Assembly (NCBI GenBank): GCA_963601915.1
Contig: CAVCGL010000001.1
Span: 186,001 to 250,000 of the forward strand
Reading direction: 5' to 3'
DNA length: 64,000 nucleotides
Source: Butyricicoccus_A sp963601915
Lineage (GTDB): Bacteria > Bacillota > Clostridia > Oscillospirales > Butyricicoccaceae
Position numbers and translations under genes: made by a program. Below the pieces are notes generated by a model. The model was not told where the DNA came from. It ran no database searches and saw only the letters and a program-made list of their open reading frames with translations. This document shows positions 1 to 8,405 of the stretch, piece by piece; positions within the stretch are counted from its first letter, which is position 1, and each line of letters opens with the position of its first letter.

Positions 1-725
1 GCATAAGGAACGACTTCATCCAGAATATGATACATCGTTTCTGTCGATTCGCCGACAGCCAAACCGCCGATAGCGTAGCCGTCCAAATCCAATTCTGCAA
101 TCGCCTTCATATGGGCAACGCGCAGATCGTCATAGGTACCGCCCTGATTGATGCCGAACAGCATCTGCTTCGGGTTAACTGTGGTCGGCAGGCTGTTTAA
201 GCGAGCCATTTCTGCTTTGCAGCGATGCAGCCAGCGAGTGGTGCGCTCACAAGATGCCTTGACATATTCATACGGAGACGGATTTTCACAGCACTCATCA
301 AATGCCATGGCAATATCCGAACCGAGATTGGACTGAATCTGCATACTCTCTTCTGGACCCATGAAAATCTTGCGTCCATCGACATGAGAAGAGAAGTATA
401 CGCCTTCCTCCTTGATTTTGCGCAGGGAAGAAAGGGAGAATACCTGAAATCCGCCGCTGTCAGTCAGAATCGGGCCATCCCAATTCATAAACTTATGCAG
501 ACCGCCCATCGCGCGAACGACCTGATCGCCCGGACGGATATGCAGATGATAGGTGTTGGACAATTCGATCTGGCAGCCGAGATCTTTTAAATCCTTGGCG
601 GAAACGGCGCCTTTAATAGCACCCTGTGTGCCGACGTTCTGAAATACCGGTGTCTGTACGGTGCCGTGTGCGCAGGTGAATTCACCGCGGCGGGCGCGGC
701 CTTCTGTTTTGAGAATCTTAAACAT
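1..725 (-). CDS. tgt: Queuine tRNA-ribosyltransferase (partial)
   Basis: The C-terminal end lies beyond the window edge; about 241 codons are visible, starting with MFKILKTEGRARRGEF at position 725. Bacterial Tgt swaps guanine 34 for the queuosine precursor preQ1 in tRNAs with GUN anticodons. Visible family motifs are the substrate stretch NTYHLHIRPGD, the nucleophile region LTDSGGFQVFSLSSLRKI (first Asp is the conserved catalytic one) and GINQGGTYDDLR. The start codon sits inside the last codons of queA (8-base overlap), so both are translated from one message. queA makes the next intermediate in the same pathway, which supports the call. The zinc-binding C-terminal region is outside the window. 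Confidence 0.95.
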   Translation of the reverse strand, partial: MFKILKTEGRARRGEFTCAHGTVQTPVFQNVGTQGAIKGAVSAKDLKDLGCQIELSNTYHLHIRPGDQVVRAMGGLHKFMNWDGPILTDSGGFQVFSLSSLRKIKEEGVYFSSHVDGRKIFMGPEESMQIQSNLGSDIAMAFDECCENPSPYEYVKASCERTTRWLHRCKAEMARLNSLPTTVNPKQMLFGINQGGTYDDLRVAHMKAIAELDLDGYAIGGLAVGESTETMYHILDEVVPY

Positions 726-1770
726 GGTTGTCCTCCTTGTTGGTGTAAATCAGCATGGAGTCACCGAAGCTAAAGAACCGGTATTCCTCCTGAACAGCTA
801 CTTTATAGGTGCGCATAATCATGTCGCGCGATGCGAAAGCAGAAATCAGCATCATCAATGTGCTTTCCGGCAAATGGAAATTGGTCACAAGGCAATCGAC
901 AGCCTTGAAGCGGTAGCCCGGATAAATAAAGATATTTGTCCAGCCGGAGCACGGGCGGACAGAGCCATCTTCTGCGGCAATGGTCTCCAGTGTGCGGGTT
1001 GCCGTTGTGCCGACAGCAAAAATACGGCCGCCGTTTTTACGGGTATTGTTAATGATAGCTGCATTTTCCTCATCCAGCATATAGAATTCGGAATGCATCA
1101 CGTGCTCAGAGACATCCTCGACCTTTACCGGACGGAAGGTGCCCAGACCCACGTGCAGCGTAACATACGCGATATTTACGCCCATCTCTTTGATTTGCTG
1201 AAGCAGCTCTGGCGTAAAGTGCAGACCAGCAGTTGGTGCTGCAGCAGAACCAGGGGTCTTGCTGTAGACGGTCTGATAGCGTTCTGGATCTTCCAGCTTT
1301 TCCTTAATATACGGCGGGAGCGGCATCATGCCTAGCTCCTCCAGAATTTCCAAGAAGATGCCCTCGTAATGAAAACGAATCAGACGATTGCCGCCATCCG
1401 GCAGAATGTCTTCAACGGTAGCAGTCAGCTTGCCTTCGCCAAAGCTCAGCTTGGCGCCGACACGGCATTTCTTGCCCGGGCGGGTCAAACATTCCCATAC
1501 GCCATCGCCTTTATCCGTCAGCAGAACCAGCTCAATCGGATAACCGGTGTCTTCGCGGACACCCAACAGGCGTGCCGGAATGACGCGGGAGTTATTGAGT
1601 ACCAGCGTATCGCCAGCACGTAAATACTCTGGCAGATTGTAAAAATGTCGATGCTCAATGGCACCGGTGTCCTTGTTCAGTGCCAGCATACGAGAGGAAT
1701 CTCGCTTGTCAAGCGGTGTCTGTGCAATCAACCGCTCTGGCAGATCGTAATAAAAATCACTTGTTTTCAT
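718..1770 (-). CDS. queA: S-adenosylmethionine:tRNA ribosyltransferase-isomerase
   Basis: A 350-residue protein, full length for QueA. It transfers and isomerises the ribosyl part of SAM onto preQ1-tRNA to give epoxyqueuosine. Family landmarks are the N-terminus FYYDLPERLIAQTPLDKRDSSRML, the stretch PLPPYIKEKLEDPERYQTVYSK, the AAPTAGLHFTPELL motif and HVGLGTFRPVK near the middle, and YRFFSFGDSMLI at the end. It is followed by the overlapping tgt, forming a two-gene queuosine unit read leftwards. About 380 bases of non-coding DNA lie upstream, with no RNA leader recognised. Confidence 0.97.
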   Translation of the reverse strand: MKTSDFYYDLPERLIAQTPLDKRDSSRMLALNKDTGAIEHRHFYNLPEYLRAGDTLVLNNSRVIPARLLGVREDTGYPIELVLLTDKGDGVWECLTRPGKKCRVGAKLSFGEGKLTATVEDILPDGGNRLIRFHYEGIFLEILEELGMMPLPPYIKEKLEDPERYQTVYSKTPGSAAAPTAGLHFTPELLQQIKEMGVNIAYVTLHVGLGTFRPVKVEDVSEHVMHSEFYMLDEENAAIINNTRKNGGRIFAVGTTATRTLETIAAEDGSVRPCSGWTNIFIYPGYRFKAVDCLVTNFHLPESTLMMLISAFASRDMIMRTYKVAVQEEYRFFSFGDSMLIYTNKEDNHV

Positions 1771-1916
1771 AATTTTCGGCGCGAATACAGCGCACCAGCC
1801 TCCTTATCCCCATGCAGCAGGTTACTCCTGCTCGGAATGATACGAATAACATCATAGCGGATAGGGGAGAGAAAATCAAGGGCAATAGCGCACAAAAAGA
1901 ATGGATACATCGCCTA

Positions 1917-2058
1917 AGCCCTCTCTGTCGCTGCGCGACATTTCTCCCAAGGGGAGAGATGAGTTTGGATGGTGCGTCAGGGTAAATAACTCGCACCGGC
2001 TTCTTGGCTCTCCCTCCGGGAGAGCTGGCATTTGCGTCAGCAAATGACTGAGAGGGCT
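1917..2058. repeat. MITE-like palindromic intergenic repeat
   Basis: The element is bounded by AGCCCTCTC at 1917 and GAGAGGGCT ending at 2058, which are exact inverted repeats. Each end holds two small hairpins: left GTCGCTGCGCGAC and CTCCCAAGGGGAG, right CTCTCCCTCCGGGAGAG and the palindrome around CATTTGCGTCAGCAAATG. The two arms share architecture more than exact sequence. No transposase is present. This organisation resembles short non-autonomous repeats scattered in gut Clostridia genomes (recalled, not searched). The remainder of the 1771-2148 gap shows nothing else recognisable; open frames across it are read-through of the repeat. Confidence 0.7.
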
Positions 2059-2148
2059 GGTGGGCAGAAAATTCACAATCCAGACAATTTTGCATACAAA
2101 AACAGAACCGCTCAGAGAGCGATTCTGCTTTTAGTAACAAGAATTTAG

Positions 2149-2361
2149 TTAATCCCAGTCTAAGAGATTATCATTAATGATTCTTTCAACCATGTCATCA
2201 TCAGAACCATATGTTAAACGCATATCATCTGCAAAATCATGCGCTTTTTCGATTAATCTCCGTTTATCTTCAGATGATTTAGCATTGCTGATTTTACGAC
2301 AAAGCTTATCTGCGCGTTCAGATAGTCTGTAGTATGCTGGACTTCCATTTTCCAATCCCAT
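2149..2361 (-). CDS. Small hypothetical protein, 70 residues
   Basis: Unrecognised. It is highly charged (begins MGLENGSPAYYRLSERADKL, ends INDNLLDWD), probably helical and cytoplasmic, with no signal peptide or membrane segment. A strong ribosome site AGGAGG lies 9 bases before the ATG at 2361, which supports real translation. It is divergent from the XRE regulator at 2545 with about 180 bases between, and the base composition is more AT-rich than neighbouring housekeeping genes. The pairing suggests control by that regulator or a small accessory module, but nothing in the sequence proves a toxin-antitoxin role. Confidence 0.6.
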   Translation of the reverse strand: MGLENGSPAYYRLSERADKLCRKISNAKSSEDKRRLIEKAHDFADDMRLTYGSDDDMVERIINDNLLDWD

Positions 2362-2522
2362 AGTAATGTCCTCCTAACAAATATCACGCTTGTTGTTACG
2401 ATTCTATTGACCGGGAGTTGCTGTATACGGGGCAACTCTTTTGTGGGTGACAGATGCATCTGTACTTGTTAAGGACATTATAAACTTAGTAGATTGTGTT
2501 TGTCAAGTATAAAATTGTTTAC

Positions 2523-2543
2523 ACTAAGCCTAGGAGGCTTAGT
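2523..2543 (+). promoter_or_regulatory. Inverted repeat covering the ribosome site of the XRE gene
   Basis: ACTAAGCC (2523-2530) and GGCTTAGT (2536-2543) are perfect 8-base inverted repeats separated by TAGGA. The Shine-Dalgarno AGGAGG lies across the loop and the second arm, two bases before the ATG at 2545. It may be an operator for autoregulation or an RNA hairpin masking the ribosome site; both are inferences. Confidence 0.5.
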
Positions 2544-2544
2544 T

Positions 2545-2895
2545 ATGGAAAATAAGAAAACAATAAACATAGAGGTAGGACATCGCATACAATTGTCACG
2601 CGAAAAAGCAGGATACACACAAGAGCAATTCGCAGAACTTTTGGATGTGGGAGTACAACATATATCAAGAGTAGAGCGCGGGGCGGTCGGCATTTCCCTG
2701 ACGGCGCTCAAAAAGACCTGTGAGATTTTAGGCGTCTCCGCGGATTATCTGCTGCTCGGCGGGAGCGCGTCGGAGGACAGCAATGTGTTATTGCAGCAGC
2801 TGCGCGAGCTTCCGGTTGAACAGGGCGTGCTGGTCGAGCGTGGCATTTCGCAGATGCTGTCTGCGCTGGAGCTTGCCAACGACAAAAGGGAGTGA
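2545..2895 (+). CDS. XRE-family transcriptional regulator
   Basis: A 116-residue protein with a Cro/CI-type helix-turn-helix at about residues 10-68: IQLSREKAGYTQEQFAELL, then the recognition helix region VQHISRVERGAVGISL and LKKTCEILGVSADYLLLG. The C-terminal 45 residues look like a short helical oligomerisation part. The start at 2545 is preferred over an in-frame upstream ATG at 2494 because AGGAGG lies just before it. Divergent from the small gene at 2149-2361. The AT-rich 5' half against a GC-richer 3' half is noticeable. DNA target unknown; the adjacent inverted repeat is a candidate. Confidence 0.85.
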   Translation: MENKKTINIEVGHRIQLSREKAGYTQEQFAELLDVGVQHISRVERGAVGISLTALKKTCEILGVSADYLLLGGSASEDSNVLLQQLRELPVEQGVLVERGISQMLSALELANDKRE

Positions 2896-3013
2896 CGTGG
2901 TTTGCGGGCTTGCTGTTTGCGGAAAGACACTTGTTCATCGGGAAAAAACAAAACCGCACGAAAGAAGCATAGGAAAATCCTGTCGTTTTGTGCGCTTTCC
3001 TCATCAAATCGCC

Positions 3014-3043
3014 TTGACAAAGCAAATTGTCCCGTGCTAAAAT
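3014..3043 (+). promoter_or_regulatory. Promoter of the lysine/dap operon
   Basis: TTGACA at 3014-3019 and TAAAAT at 3038-3043 with an 18-base spacer, placing transcription start near 3050, just before the riboswitch. Confidence 0.7.
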
Positions 3044-3061
3044 GAAAAAAGCATAAATTGT

Positions 3062-3307
3062 CTAGTACGATTGAGGCGCGGCCGACATAAGTATGGTTCA
3101 AGAGAAGGCGAATCCTTCTGTGAAAGGGCTGGAAAGGGGAAGGCCGCCGAAGAGGATGCCAGATTCGCGGGTATCTGTCTGGACGGGCACGAGAACATCT
3201 GTCCGGCTGTCACCGGTTCGCCCGTGATGCGCTATCGCTACTTTGCGCTGCTGCAAGGCAGTGAGCCATTTCGCATCATCGGCCGGTTTTTCACCGACCG
3301 ATTTTTT
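3062..3307 (+). ncRNA. Lysine riboswitch (L box) with intrinsic terminator
   Basis: The aptamer is about 3062-3243. It carries the L-box hallmarks GAGGCGCGGCC, CATAAGTA, GAAAGGGCTGGAAAGGGG-type core and GCCGCCGAAG. The closing stem is AGTACGAT (3063-3070) with ATCGCTACT near 3234-3242. Downstream, ATCGGCCGGT (3278-3287) and ACCGACCGAT (3293-3302) form a hairpin followed by a run of T, a terminator expected to form when lysine binds. It lies directly before asd-dapA-dapB, whose products lead to lysine, so transcription attenuation by lysine is the likely control. No gene is seen between 2896 and 3396. Confidence 0.9.
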
Positions 3308-3396
3308 ATTGCAAACAGGAGAATATCGGGGACAGCTTGTGCTTTGATTGGTATATGTCATTTTGAGCAATTGCTTTTCAGGAGGAAATAACAACG

Positions 3397-4476
3397 ATGA
3401 AGAATTACAAAGTCGGCATTATCGGCGCAACTGGCATGGTTGGTCAGCGCTTTGTGACCCTGCTCGCAAATCACCCGTGGTTTACCATTACCGCTCTGGC
3501 TGCAAGCGGACGCAACAAGGGAAAGACCTACGCAGAGGCTGTAGAGGGCCGCTGGAAGATGACCACGTCGATGCCGGAGAGCGTAAAGGACATGGTTCTG
3601 TACGACGCAGAGAACGACGCGGAAGAGTTCGCTTCCAAGGTTGACTTCACCTTCTGCGCAGTAAACATGAAGAAGGACGTCATCCGTGCTCTCGAAGAGA
3701 AGTACGCAAAGCTGGAGTGCCCAGTAGTATCCAACAACAGCGCACACCGCTTCACCAAGGACGTTCCGATGATTATTCCGGAAGTCAATGCTGAGCATGT
3801 CAAGATCATTCCGGCACAGCGCAAGCGTCTGGGCACCAAGCGCGGTTTCATCGCTGTTAAGTCTAACTGCTCTATCCAGTCCTATGTTCCGGCACTGACC
3901 GCTCTGCAGCAGTTTGGTATTGAGAAGGTTGCCGTTTGCACCTATCAGGCAATTTCCGGCGCTGGCAAGACCTTTGAGACCTGGCCGGAGATGGTTGACA
4001 ATGTCATTCCGTACATCGGCGGCGAGGAAGAGAAGTCCGAGAAGGAGCCGATGAAGGTTTGGGGCTCTGTACAGGGCGACGAGATCGTAGCTGCTTCCGA
4101 GCCGGTGATCTCCGCACAGTGCCTGCGCGTACCGGTAAGCGATGGCCACACCGCTGCTGCTTTCGTGAAGTTCAAGAACAAGCCGACCAAGGAGCAAATT
4201 CTGGAAGCTTGGGCAAACTACAGCGGTCGTGCACAGGAGCTGAACCTGCCGAGCGCACCGAAGCAGTTCCTGCATTACTTTGAAGAGGATGACCGTCCGC
4301 AGGCTCGCCTGGATCGCAATCTGGAAGGCGGCATGGCTGTTTCTATCGGCCGTCTGCGCGATGACGTGATCTTTGATTATCGTTTTGTCAGCCTGTCCCA
4401 TAACACGCTGCGCGGTGCTGCTGGCGGTGCTGTTGAGCTGGCAGAGCTGCTGTGTGCTGAGGGCTACATGGACTAA
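3397..4476 (+). CDS. asd: Aspartate-semialdehyde dehydrogenase
   Basis: A 359-residue protein that reduces aspartyl phosphate to aspartate semialdehyde with NADPH, the branch point to lysine, threonine and methionine. The Rossmann motif GATGMVG is at residues 10-16 and the catalytic Cys158 sits in VKSNCSIQS. Length and motif style match the archaeal/fungal-type branch rather than the E. coli type. Start ATG follows AGGAGGAAATAAC. First gene of a lysine-riboswitch operon with dapA 51 bases downstream. No defect seen. Confidence 0.95.
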   Translation: MKNYKVGIIGATGMVGQRFVTLLANHPWFTITALAASGRNKGKTYAEAVEGRWKMTTSMPESVKDMVLYDAENDAEEFASKVDFTFCAVNMKKDVIRALEEKYAKLECPVVSNNSAHRFTKDVPMIIPEVNAEHVKIIPAQRKRLGTKRGFIAVKSNCSIQSYVPALTALQQFGIEKVAVCTYQAISGAGKTFETWPEMVDNVIPYIGGEEEKSEKEPMKVWGSVQGDEIVAASEPVISAQCLRVPVSDGHTAAAFVKFKNKPTKEQILEAWANYSGRAQELNLPSAPKQFLHYFEEDDRPQARLDRNLEGGMAVSIGRLRDDVIFDYRFVSLSHNTLRGAAGGAVELAELLCAEGYMD

Positions 4477-4527
4477 TTCGTCTCTATTCTGAGACAGAGA
4501 TATATGGTTTGATTGGAGGGAAAACCT

Positions 4528-5421
4528 ATGAAGAAGCCGATTTTTACCGGCGCTAACGTTGCTATTGTGACTCCTATGACGGAGACCGGTGTTAATTATC
4601 CGGAATTCCGCCGCTTCATTGATGAACAGATCGCTCGTGGTATTGATTCCATTACCATCTGCGGCACGACGGGTGAAGGCTCGACCTTGACCGACAAGGA
4701 GCACAAGGAAGCCATTCAGTTCTGTATCGACCATGTCAATGGCCGTGTTCCGGTTATCGCAGGTACCGGTTCTAATGACACGAGATATGCCATTGAGCTG
4801 GGTAAGTTTGCATCGCAGGCAGGTGCAGATGGTTTGCTGACCGTTACCCCGTACTATAACAAGACCACCCAGCAGGGTCTGATTAAGCATTTCTATGCAC
4901 TGGCTGATGCAACCCCGACTCCGATCGTTGTTTACAATGTACCGAGCCGTACTGGTATGACCATTAAGCCGGAGACCTATTTTGAACTGTCGAAGCATCC
5001 GAACATCAACGGTGCAAAGGAAGCATCCGGCGATTTCTCTCTGCTGGCAGAGGCAATGCGCCTATGCGGTGACAACCTGAACTTCTGGTCCGGCAACGAT
5101 GATATGATCGTTCCGCTGATGGCTATGGGCGGCAAGGGTGTCATCTCCGTTCTGGCAAATGTCGCTCCAGATGTTGCACACAACATTGCACAGCTGTGCC
5201 TGGATGGCAAGTATGCAGAAGCACGGGAAATGCAGATCAAGTATCTGGATCTGATTAACGCTCTGTTCGTAGAGGTTAACCCGATTCCGGTTAAGATGGC
5301 AGTCCGTATGCTGGGCTGGGATGTCGGTGAGCTGCGTATGCCGCTGTGCGACATGAGCGCAGAGCATACAGAGATCCTGCGCAAGGCAATGACCGAAGCA
5401 GGCTATGCACCGGTAAAGTAA
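4528..5421 (+). CDS. dapA: 4-hydroxy-tetrahydrodipicolinate synthase
   Basis: A 297-residue TIM-barrel lyase that condenses pyruvate with aspartate semialdehyde, the first committed lysine/diaminopimelate step. Visible motifs are the substrate loop GTTGEGSTL, YYNKTTQQGL (proton-relay Tyr), YNVPSRTGM and the Schiff-base Lys in GAKEASGD. The ATG at 4528 is chosen because GGAGGG lies 8 bases before it; an in-frame TTG at 4513 would start within that ribosome site. It lies 14 bases before dapB in the same operon. Confidence 0.96.
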   Translation: MKKPIFTGANVAIVTPMTETGVNYPEFRRFIDEQIARGIDSITICGTTGEGSTLTDKEHKEAIQFCIDHVNGRVPVIAGTGSNDTRYAIELGKFASQAGADGLLTVTPYYNKTTQQGLIKHFYALADATPTPIVVYNVPSRTGMTIKPETYFELSKHPNINGAKEASGDFSLLAEAMRLCGDNLNFWSGNDDMIVPLMAMGGKGVISVLANVAPDVAHNIAQLCLDGKYAEAREMQIKYLDLINALFVEVNPIPVKMAVRMLGWDVGELRMPLCDMSAEHTEILRKAMTEAGYAPVK

Positions 5422-5435
5422 GGAGATAAAAAAGG

Positions 5436-6197
5436 ATGTTGAAAATCGGACTTTGCGGCTGCAATGGCCGCATGGGCAAGGTCATTACTGATATTGTCTC
5501 CAAGAAAGAAAACATGCAGATCGTAGCAGGCTTTGATGCCTATACGGAGAAGCTGGCAGATTATCCGGTCTATGCAGACCCGCACGAGTTTACCGGTGCC
5601 TGCGATGTCATCATTGATTTTTCCAACGTATCTTCGCTGGATATGCTGCTGGATTACTGCGTAAAGACCAAGACACCGGTTGTCTTTTGTACGACTGGCT
5701 ATGATAAGGAGCAGCTGGCGAAAATTCGAGAAGCCTCTGCTGAAATTCCGGTGTTCCGCTCCGGCAATATGTCCATCGGTATCAATTTGATGATGGATTT
5801 GCTGCGCAAGGCGGCAACGGTTCTGGGTGATGGCTATGATGTGGAAATCACAGAGAAGCATCACAACCAGAAGCTGGATGCGCCGTCCGGCACGGCTTTG
5901 ATGCTGGCTGACGCTGTCAGCGAAGCACTGCCGTATGATGCAGAGTATGTATATGACCGTCATGAGCGCCGCATGAAGCGTCCGCAGAATGAAATCGGTA
6001 TTCATTCGGTACGCGGCGGCACCATTGTTGGCGAGCATGAAGTATTATTCGCTGGCCGTGATGAGCTGATTGAAATTCGTCACGTGGCACTGTCCCGTGA
6101 GGTATTTGCTGTCGGTGCTGTTGATGCCGCTGCATTCCTGGGTGCACAGAAGCAGCCGGGCATGTACGACATGTCGGATGTCATCGCCGCAAAGTAA
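5436..6197 (+). CDS. dapB: 4-hydroxy-tetrahydrodipicolinate reductase
   Basis: A 253-residue NAD(P)H-dependent reductase, second step of the diaminopimelate branch. The nucleotide-binding start is GLCGCNGRMGK. The catalytic region is EITEKHHNQKLDAPSGTALM, with the conserved His pair and Lys, and the C-terminal substrate stretch is GTIVGEHEVLFAG. Last gene of the riboswitch operon, closed by a strong terminator 22 bases downstream. Ribosome site AAGGAGATAAAAAAGG precedes the ATG. Confidence 0.96.
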   Translation: MLKIGLCGCNGRMGKVITDIVSKKENMQIVAGFDAYTEKLADYPVYADPHEFTGACDVIIDFSNVSSLDMLLDYCVKTKTPVVFCTTGYDKEQLAKIREASAEIPVFRSGNMSIGINLMMDLLRKAATVLGDGYDVEITEKHHNQKLDAPSGTALMLADAVSEALPYDAEYVYDRHERRMKRPQNEIGIHSVRGGTIVGEHEVLFAGRDELIEIRHVALSREVFAVGAVDAAAFLGAQKQPGMYDMSDVIAAK

Positions 6198-6219
6198 CCT
6201 ATTCATTTGCATAGTAAAA

Positions 6220-6263
6220 CCCCCTGCTGTTCCGATTTGTTTCGGAACAGCAGGGGGTAATTT
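6220..6263. terminator. Bidirectional terminator between dapB and aspS
   Basis: A 16-base perfect stem, CCCCCTGCTGTTCCGA (6220-6235) with its complement at 6242-6257, has A-rich DNA on the left and a T run on the right. It serves convergent dapB and aspS. Confidence 0.9.
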
Positions 6264-6291
6264 TTTGCGAATGATTGGAAAAATCAGCAGA

Positions 6292-8043
6292 TTAGTCGCG
6301 GATCTTGATATGAACCTCGCGCAGCTGATGCTCGGTAATCTCGCCCGGTGCGCCGCACATCAGATCCTGTGCGTTGCCGTTCATCGGGAATGCGATAACC
6401 TCGCGGATGTTCTCCTCGTTGCGCAGCAGCATAATCATGCGGTCAACGCCCGGTGCCATGCCTGCGTGCGGAGGTGCACCAAACTGGAAGGCGTTGTACA
6501 GAGCGCCGAACTTCTCCTTGAGATCTTCCTCGGTATAACCGGCAATCTCAAATGCCTTGACCATGATTTCCAGATCGTGGTTACGAACAGCACCGGAGGA
6601 CAGCTCAACACCGTTGCAGACAATATCGTACTGATATGCCAGAATCTCGGTCGGATCCTTGGTGTTCAGTGCTTCCAGACCGCCCTGCGGCATGGAGAAT
6701 GGGTTGTGCGTGAAGATAATCTTCTTTTCTTCCTCGTCAAACTCGAACATCGGGAAATCATTGACGAAACAGAAGCGATAAGCATTCTTTTCGATCAGAT
6801 CCAGACGAGCACCCAGCTCATTGCGCAGCTGACCTGCGTAGTTTGCAGCCTTGCTCTCGCGGTCTGCGATAAAGAAGATGGTGTCGCCAGCTTCCAGACC
6901 AGCCAGTTCTGCGATTTCAGACTTCATATCGTCCGGAATGAATTTATCAATCGGTCCCTTGTAGGACATGTCGTCCTTTACCTGCAAGTAGCCCAGACCG
7001 CCCATACCGATGGACTGTGCATACTTCAGCAGCTTCTCATGGAAGCCCTTGGACATATTTGCGTGAACCTTGATGGCACGAACTGTCTTGCCGATAAACG
7101 GCTTGAAGGTACAGCGAGAGAAGAACTCAGACAGGTCGATGATGCGCAGCGGGTTGCGCAGATCCGGCTTGTCGGTACCGAATTCCAACATAGCCTGCTT
7201 GTAGCTGATAACTGGATACGGAGCGGCAGTGACAGCGGCACCCTCCGGTGCAAACTTCTCAAACGTAGCGGTCAGAACCTCTTCACCTGCACGGAAAACG
7301 TCTTCCTGCGTAGCAAAGCTCATCTCGAAGTCCAGCTGATAGAACTCACCAGGGGAACGATCGGCACGAGCATCCTCATCGCGGAAGCACGGAGCAATCT
7401 GGAAGTACTTGTCAAAGCCGGATACCATCAGCAGCTGCTTGTACTGCTGCGGAGCCTGCGGCAGCGCATAGAACTTGCCCTTGAACTTACGGGATGGAAC
7501 CACGTAGTCACGTGCACCCTCCGGAGAAGAAGCGCACAGAATCGGGGTCTGGATTTCCAGGAATCCCATATCTGTCATCTTCTGACGCAGGAACGAAATG
7601 ACCTGAGAACGGAATACAATGTTGTCCTTGACCTTCTTGTTGCGCAGGTCGAGGTAACGATACTTCAGACGAACATCCTCGCGGATTTCCTTAGAAGTCT
7701 GGATTTCAAACGGCAGCTGACGGTGTACCTTGCCCAGCATGGTCACGGTATGTGCCTCCAGCTCGATGGTGCCGGTCGGGATTTTCGGGTTGTAGGTTTC
7801 CTCGTCGCGGTGCTGAATCGGGCCTTCTACGGAGATGCAGTCCTCCTTGTTGATGCCCTTGAGCAGGGAAGTGTCGCGCATAACAACCTGCATGGTGCCG
7901 TACATGTCGCGCAGGTCGATGAACGATACGCCGCCGTGGTCACGGATGTTTTCTACCCAGCCTGCAATGCGCAGGGTAGAGCCGACATCCGCTTCCGTGA
8001 TCGCATTCATTGTCTTGTTGCGATAAACATTGGATGTGTTCAT
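6292..8043 (-). CDS. aspS: Aspartyl-tRNA synthetase
   Basis: A 583-residue class II synthetase of the bacterial type: an N-terminal OB anticodon domain (VGSTLRIAGWVENIRDHGGVSFIDLRD), the catalytic core with motif 2 FRDEDARADRSPGEFYQLDFEMSF, the inserted GAD domain, and motif 3 GMAPGVDRMIML near the end. The start at 8043 follows AAAGGAG; a longer frame to 8151 runs into the T-box terminator and is rejected. It charges tRNA-Asp. Many bacteria lacking AsnRS also use it for tRNA-Asn followed by amidation; the leader specifier (see T-box) hints at that, but the protein sequence alone does not decide it. Confidence 0.96.
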   Translation of the reverse strand: MNTSNVYRNKTMNAITEADVGSTLRIAGWVENIRDHGGVSFIDLRDMYGTMQVVMRDTSLLKGINKEDCISVEGPIQHRDEETYNPKIPTGTIELEAHTVTMLGKVHRQLPFEIQTSKEIREDVRLKYRYLDLRNKKVKDNIVFRSQVISFLRQKMTDMGFLEIQTPILCASSPEGARDYVVPSRKFKGKFYALPQAPQQYKQLLMVSGFDKYFQIAPCFRDEDARADRSPGEFYQLDFEMSFATQEDVFRAGEEVLTATFEKFAPEGAAVTAAPYPVISYKQAMLEFGTDKPDLRNPLRIIDLSEFFSRCTFKPFIGKTVRAIKVHANMSKGFHEKLLKYAQSIGMGGLGYLQVKDDMSYKGPIDKFIPDDMKSEIAELAGLEAGDTIFFIADRESKAANYAGQLRNELGARLDLIEKNAYRFCFVNDFPMFEFDEEEKKIIFTHNPFSMPQGGLEALNTKDPTEILAYQYDIVCNGVELSSGAVRNHDLEIMVKAFEIAGYTEEDLKEKFGALYNAFQFGAPPHAGMAPGVDRMIMLLRNEENIREVIAFPMNGNAQDLMCGAPGEITEHQLREVHIKIRD

Positions 8044-8086
8044 GGTTTGAACTCCTTTCATAATATAGATTTTTCGGGAAATAAGC

Positions 8087-8357
8087 ATAAAAAAACTGCT
8101 CGTCCCAAACAATTGGTTCAGGACGAACAGAGTATCTGTCCGCGGTACCACCTGATTTACCGGAATAGCCGGTCACTCAAGAGAGCCGTTTGTCGCACGG
8201 CAGGTCGGCGCACCTACTGATCGGAAACATTCCCGAAGGTTCAGATTGCGGCTGATAAAGTGTTCTTCGCGCTCATTCAATTCTGTGGAGTTCACACTGT
8301 CCTCCACTCACTGGAAGCGATAAAGAGCGTTACTTTTCTTCGTCATCGCCAATATTC
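8087..8357 (-). ncRNA. T-box leader of aspS with GAAC specifier region
   Basis: Read leftwards, the leader has a stem I opening GGCGATGACGAAGAAAAGTA, the T-box sequence AGGTGGTACCGCGG (8140-8153) and a terminator stem CTGTTCGTCC/GGACGAGCAG (8121-8130 and 8096-8105) followed by T residues. The specifier side of stem I reads GCGCGAAGAACACTTT; the triplet in register with the Trp leader at 31105 (both followed by ACT) is AAC at 8262-8264, overlapping GAA at 8263-8265. The acceptor-pairing UGGU would pair with A73 directly or G73 by wobble. The T-box call is firm; the specifier assignment is my manual alignment. Confidence 0.85.
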
Positions 8358-8363
8358 CTCATT

Positions 8364-8392
8364 ATTATATGGTATAACCCGGCAGATGTCAA
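8364..8392 (-). promoter_or_regulatory. Promoter of aspS
   Basis: On the minus strand, TTGACA (8387-8392) and TATAAT (8364-8369) with a 17-base spacer, just upstream of the T-box. Confidence 0.8.
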
Positions 8393-8405
8393 CCCGAATA
8401 CCGTA

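Noticed and set aside
1757..2140. Open frame of 127 codons upstream of queA on the minus strand
   Set aside because: It runs through the palindromic repeat and has no ribosome site; typical read-through of a MITE-like element.
3358..4998. 546-codon minus-strand frame opposite asd and dapA
   Set aside because: Shadow frame produced by codon bias of clear forward genes with motifs, riboswitch and ribosome sites.
6070..8220. 716-codon plus-strand frame opposite aspS
   Set aside because: Antisense shadow; aspS has full synthetase motifs and a T-box.
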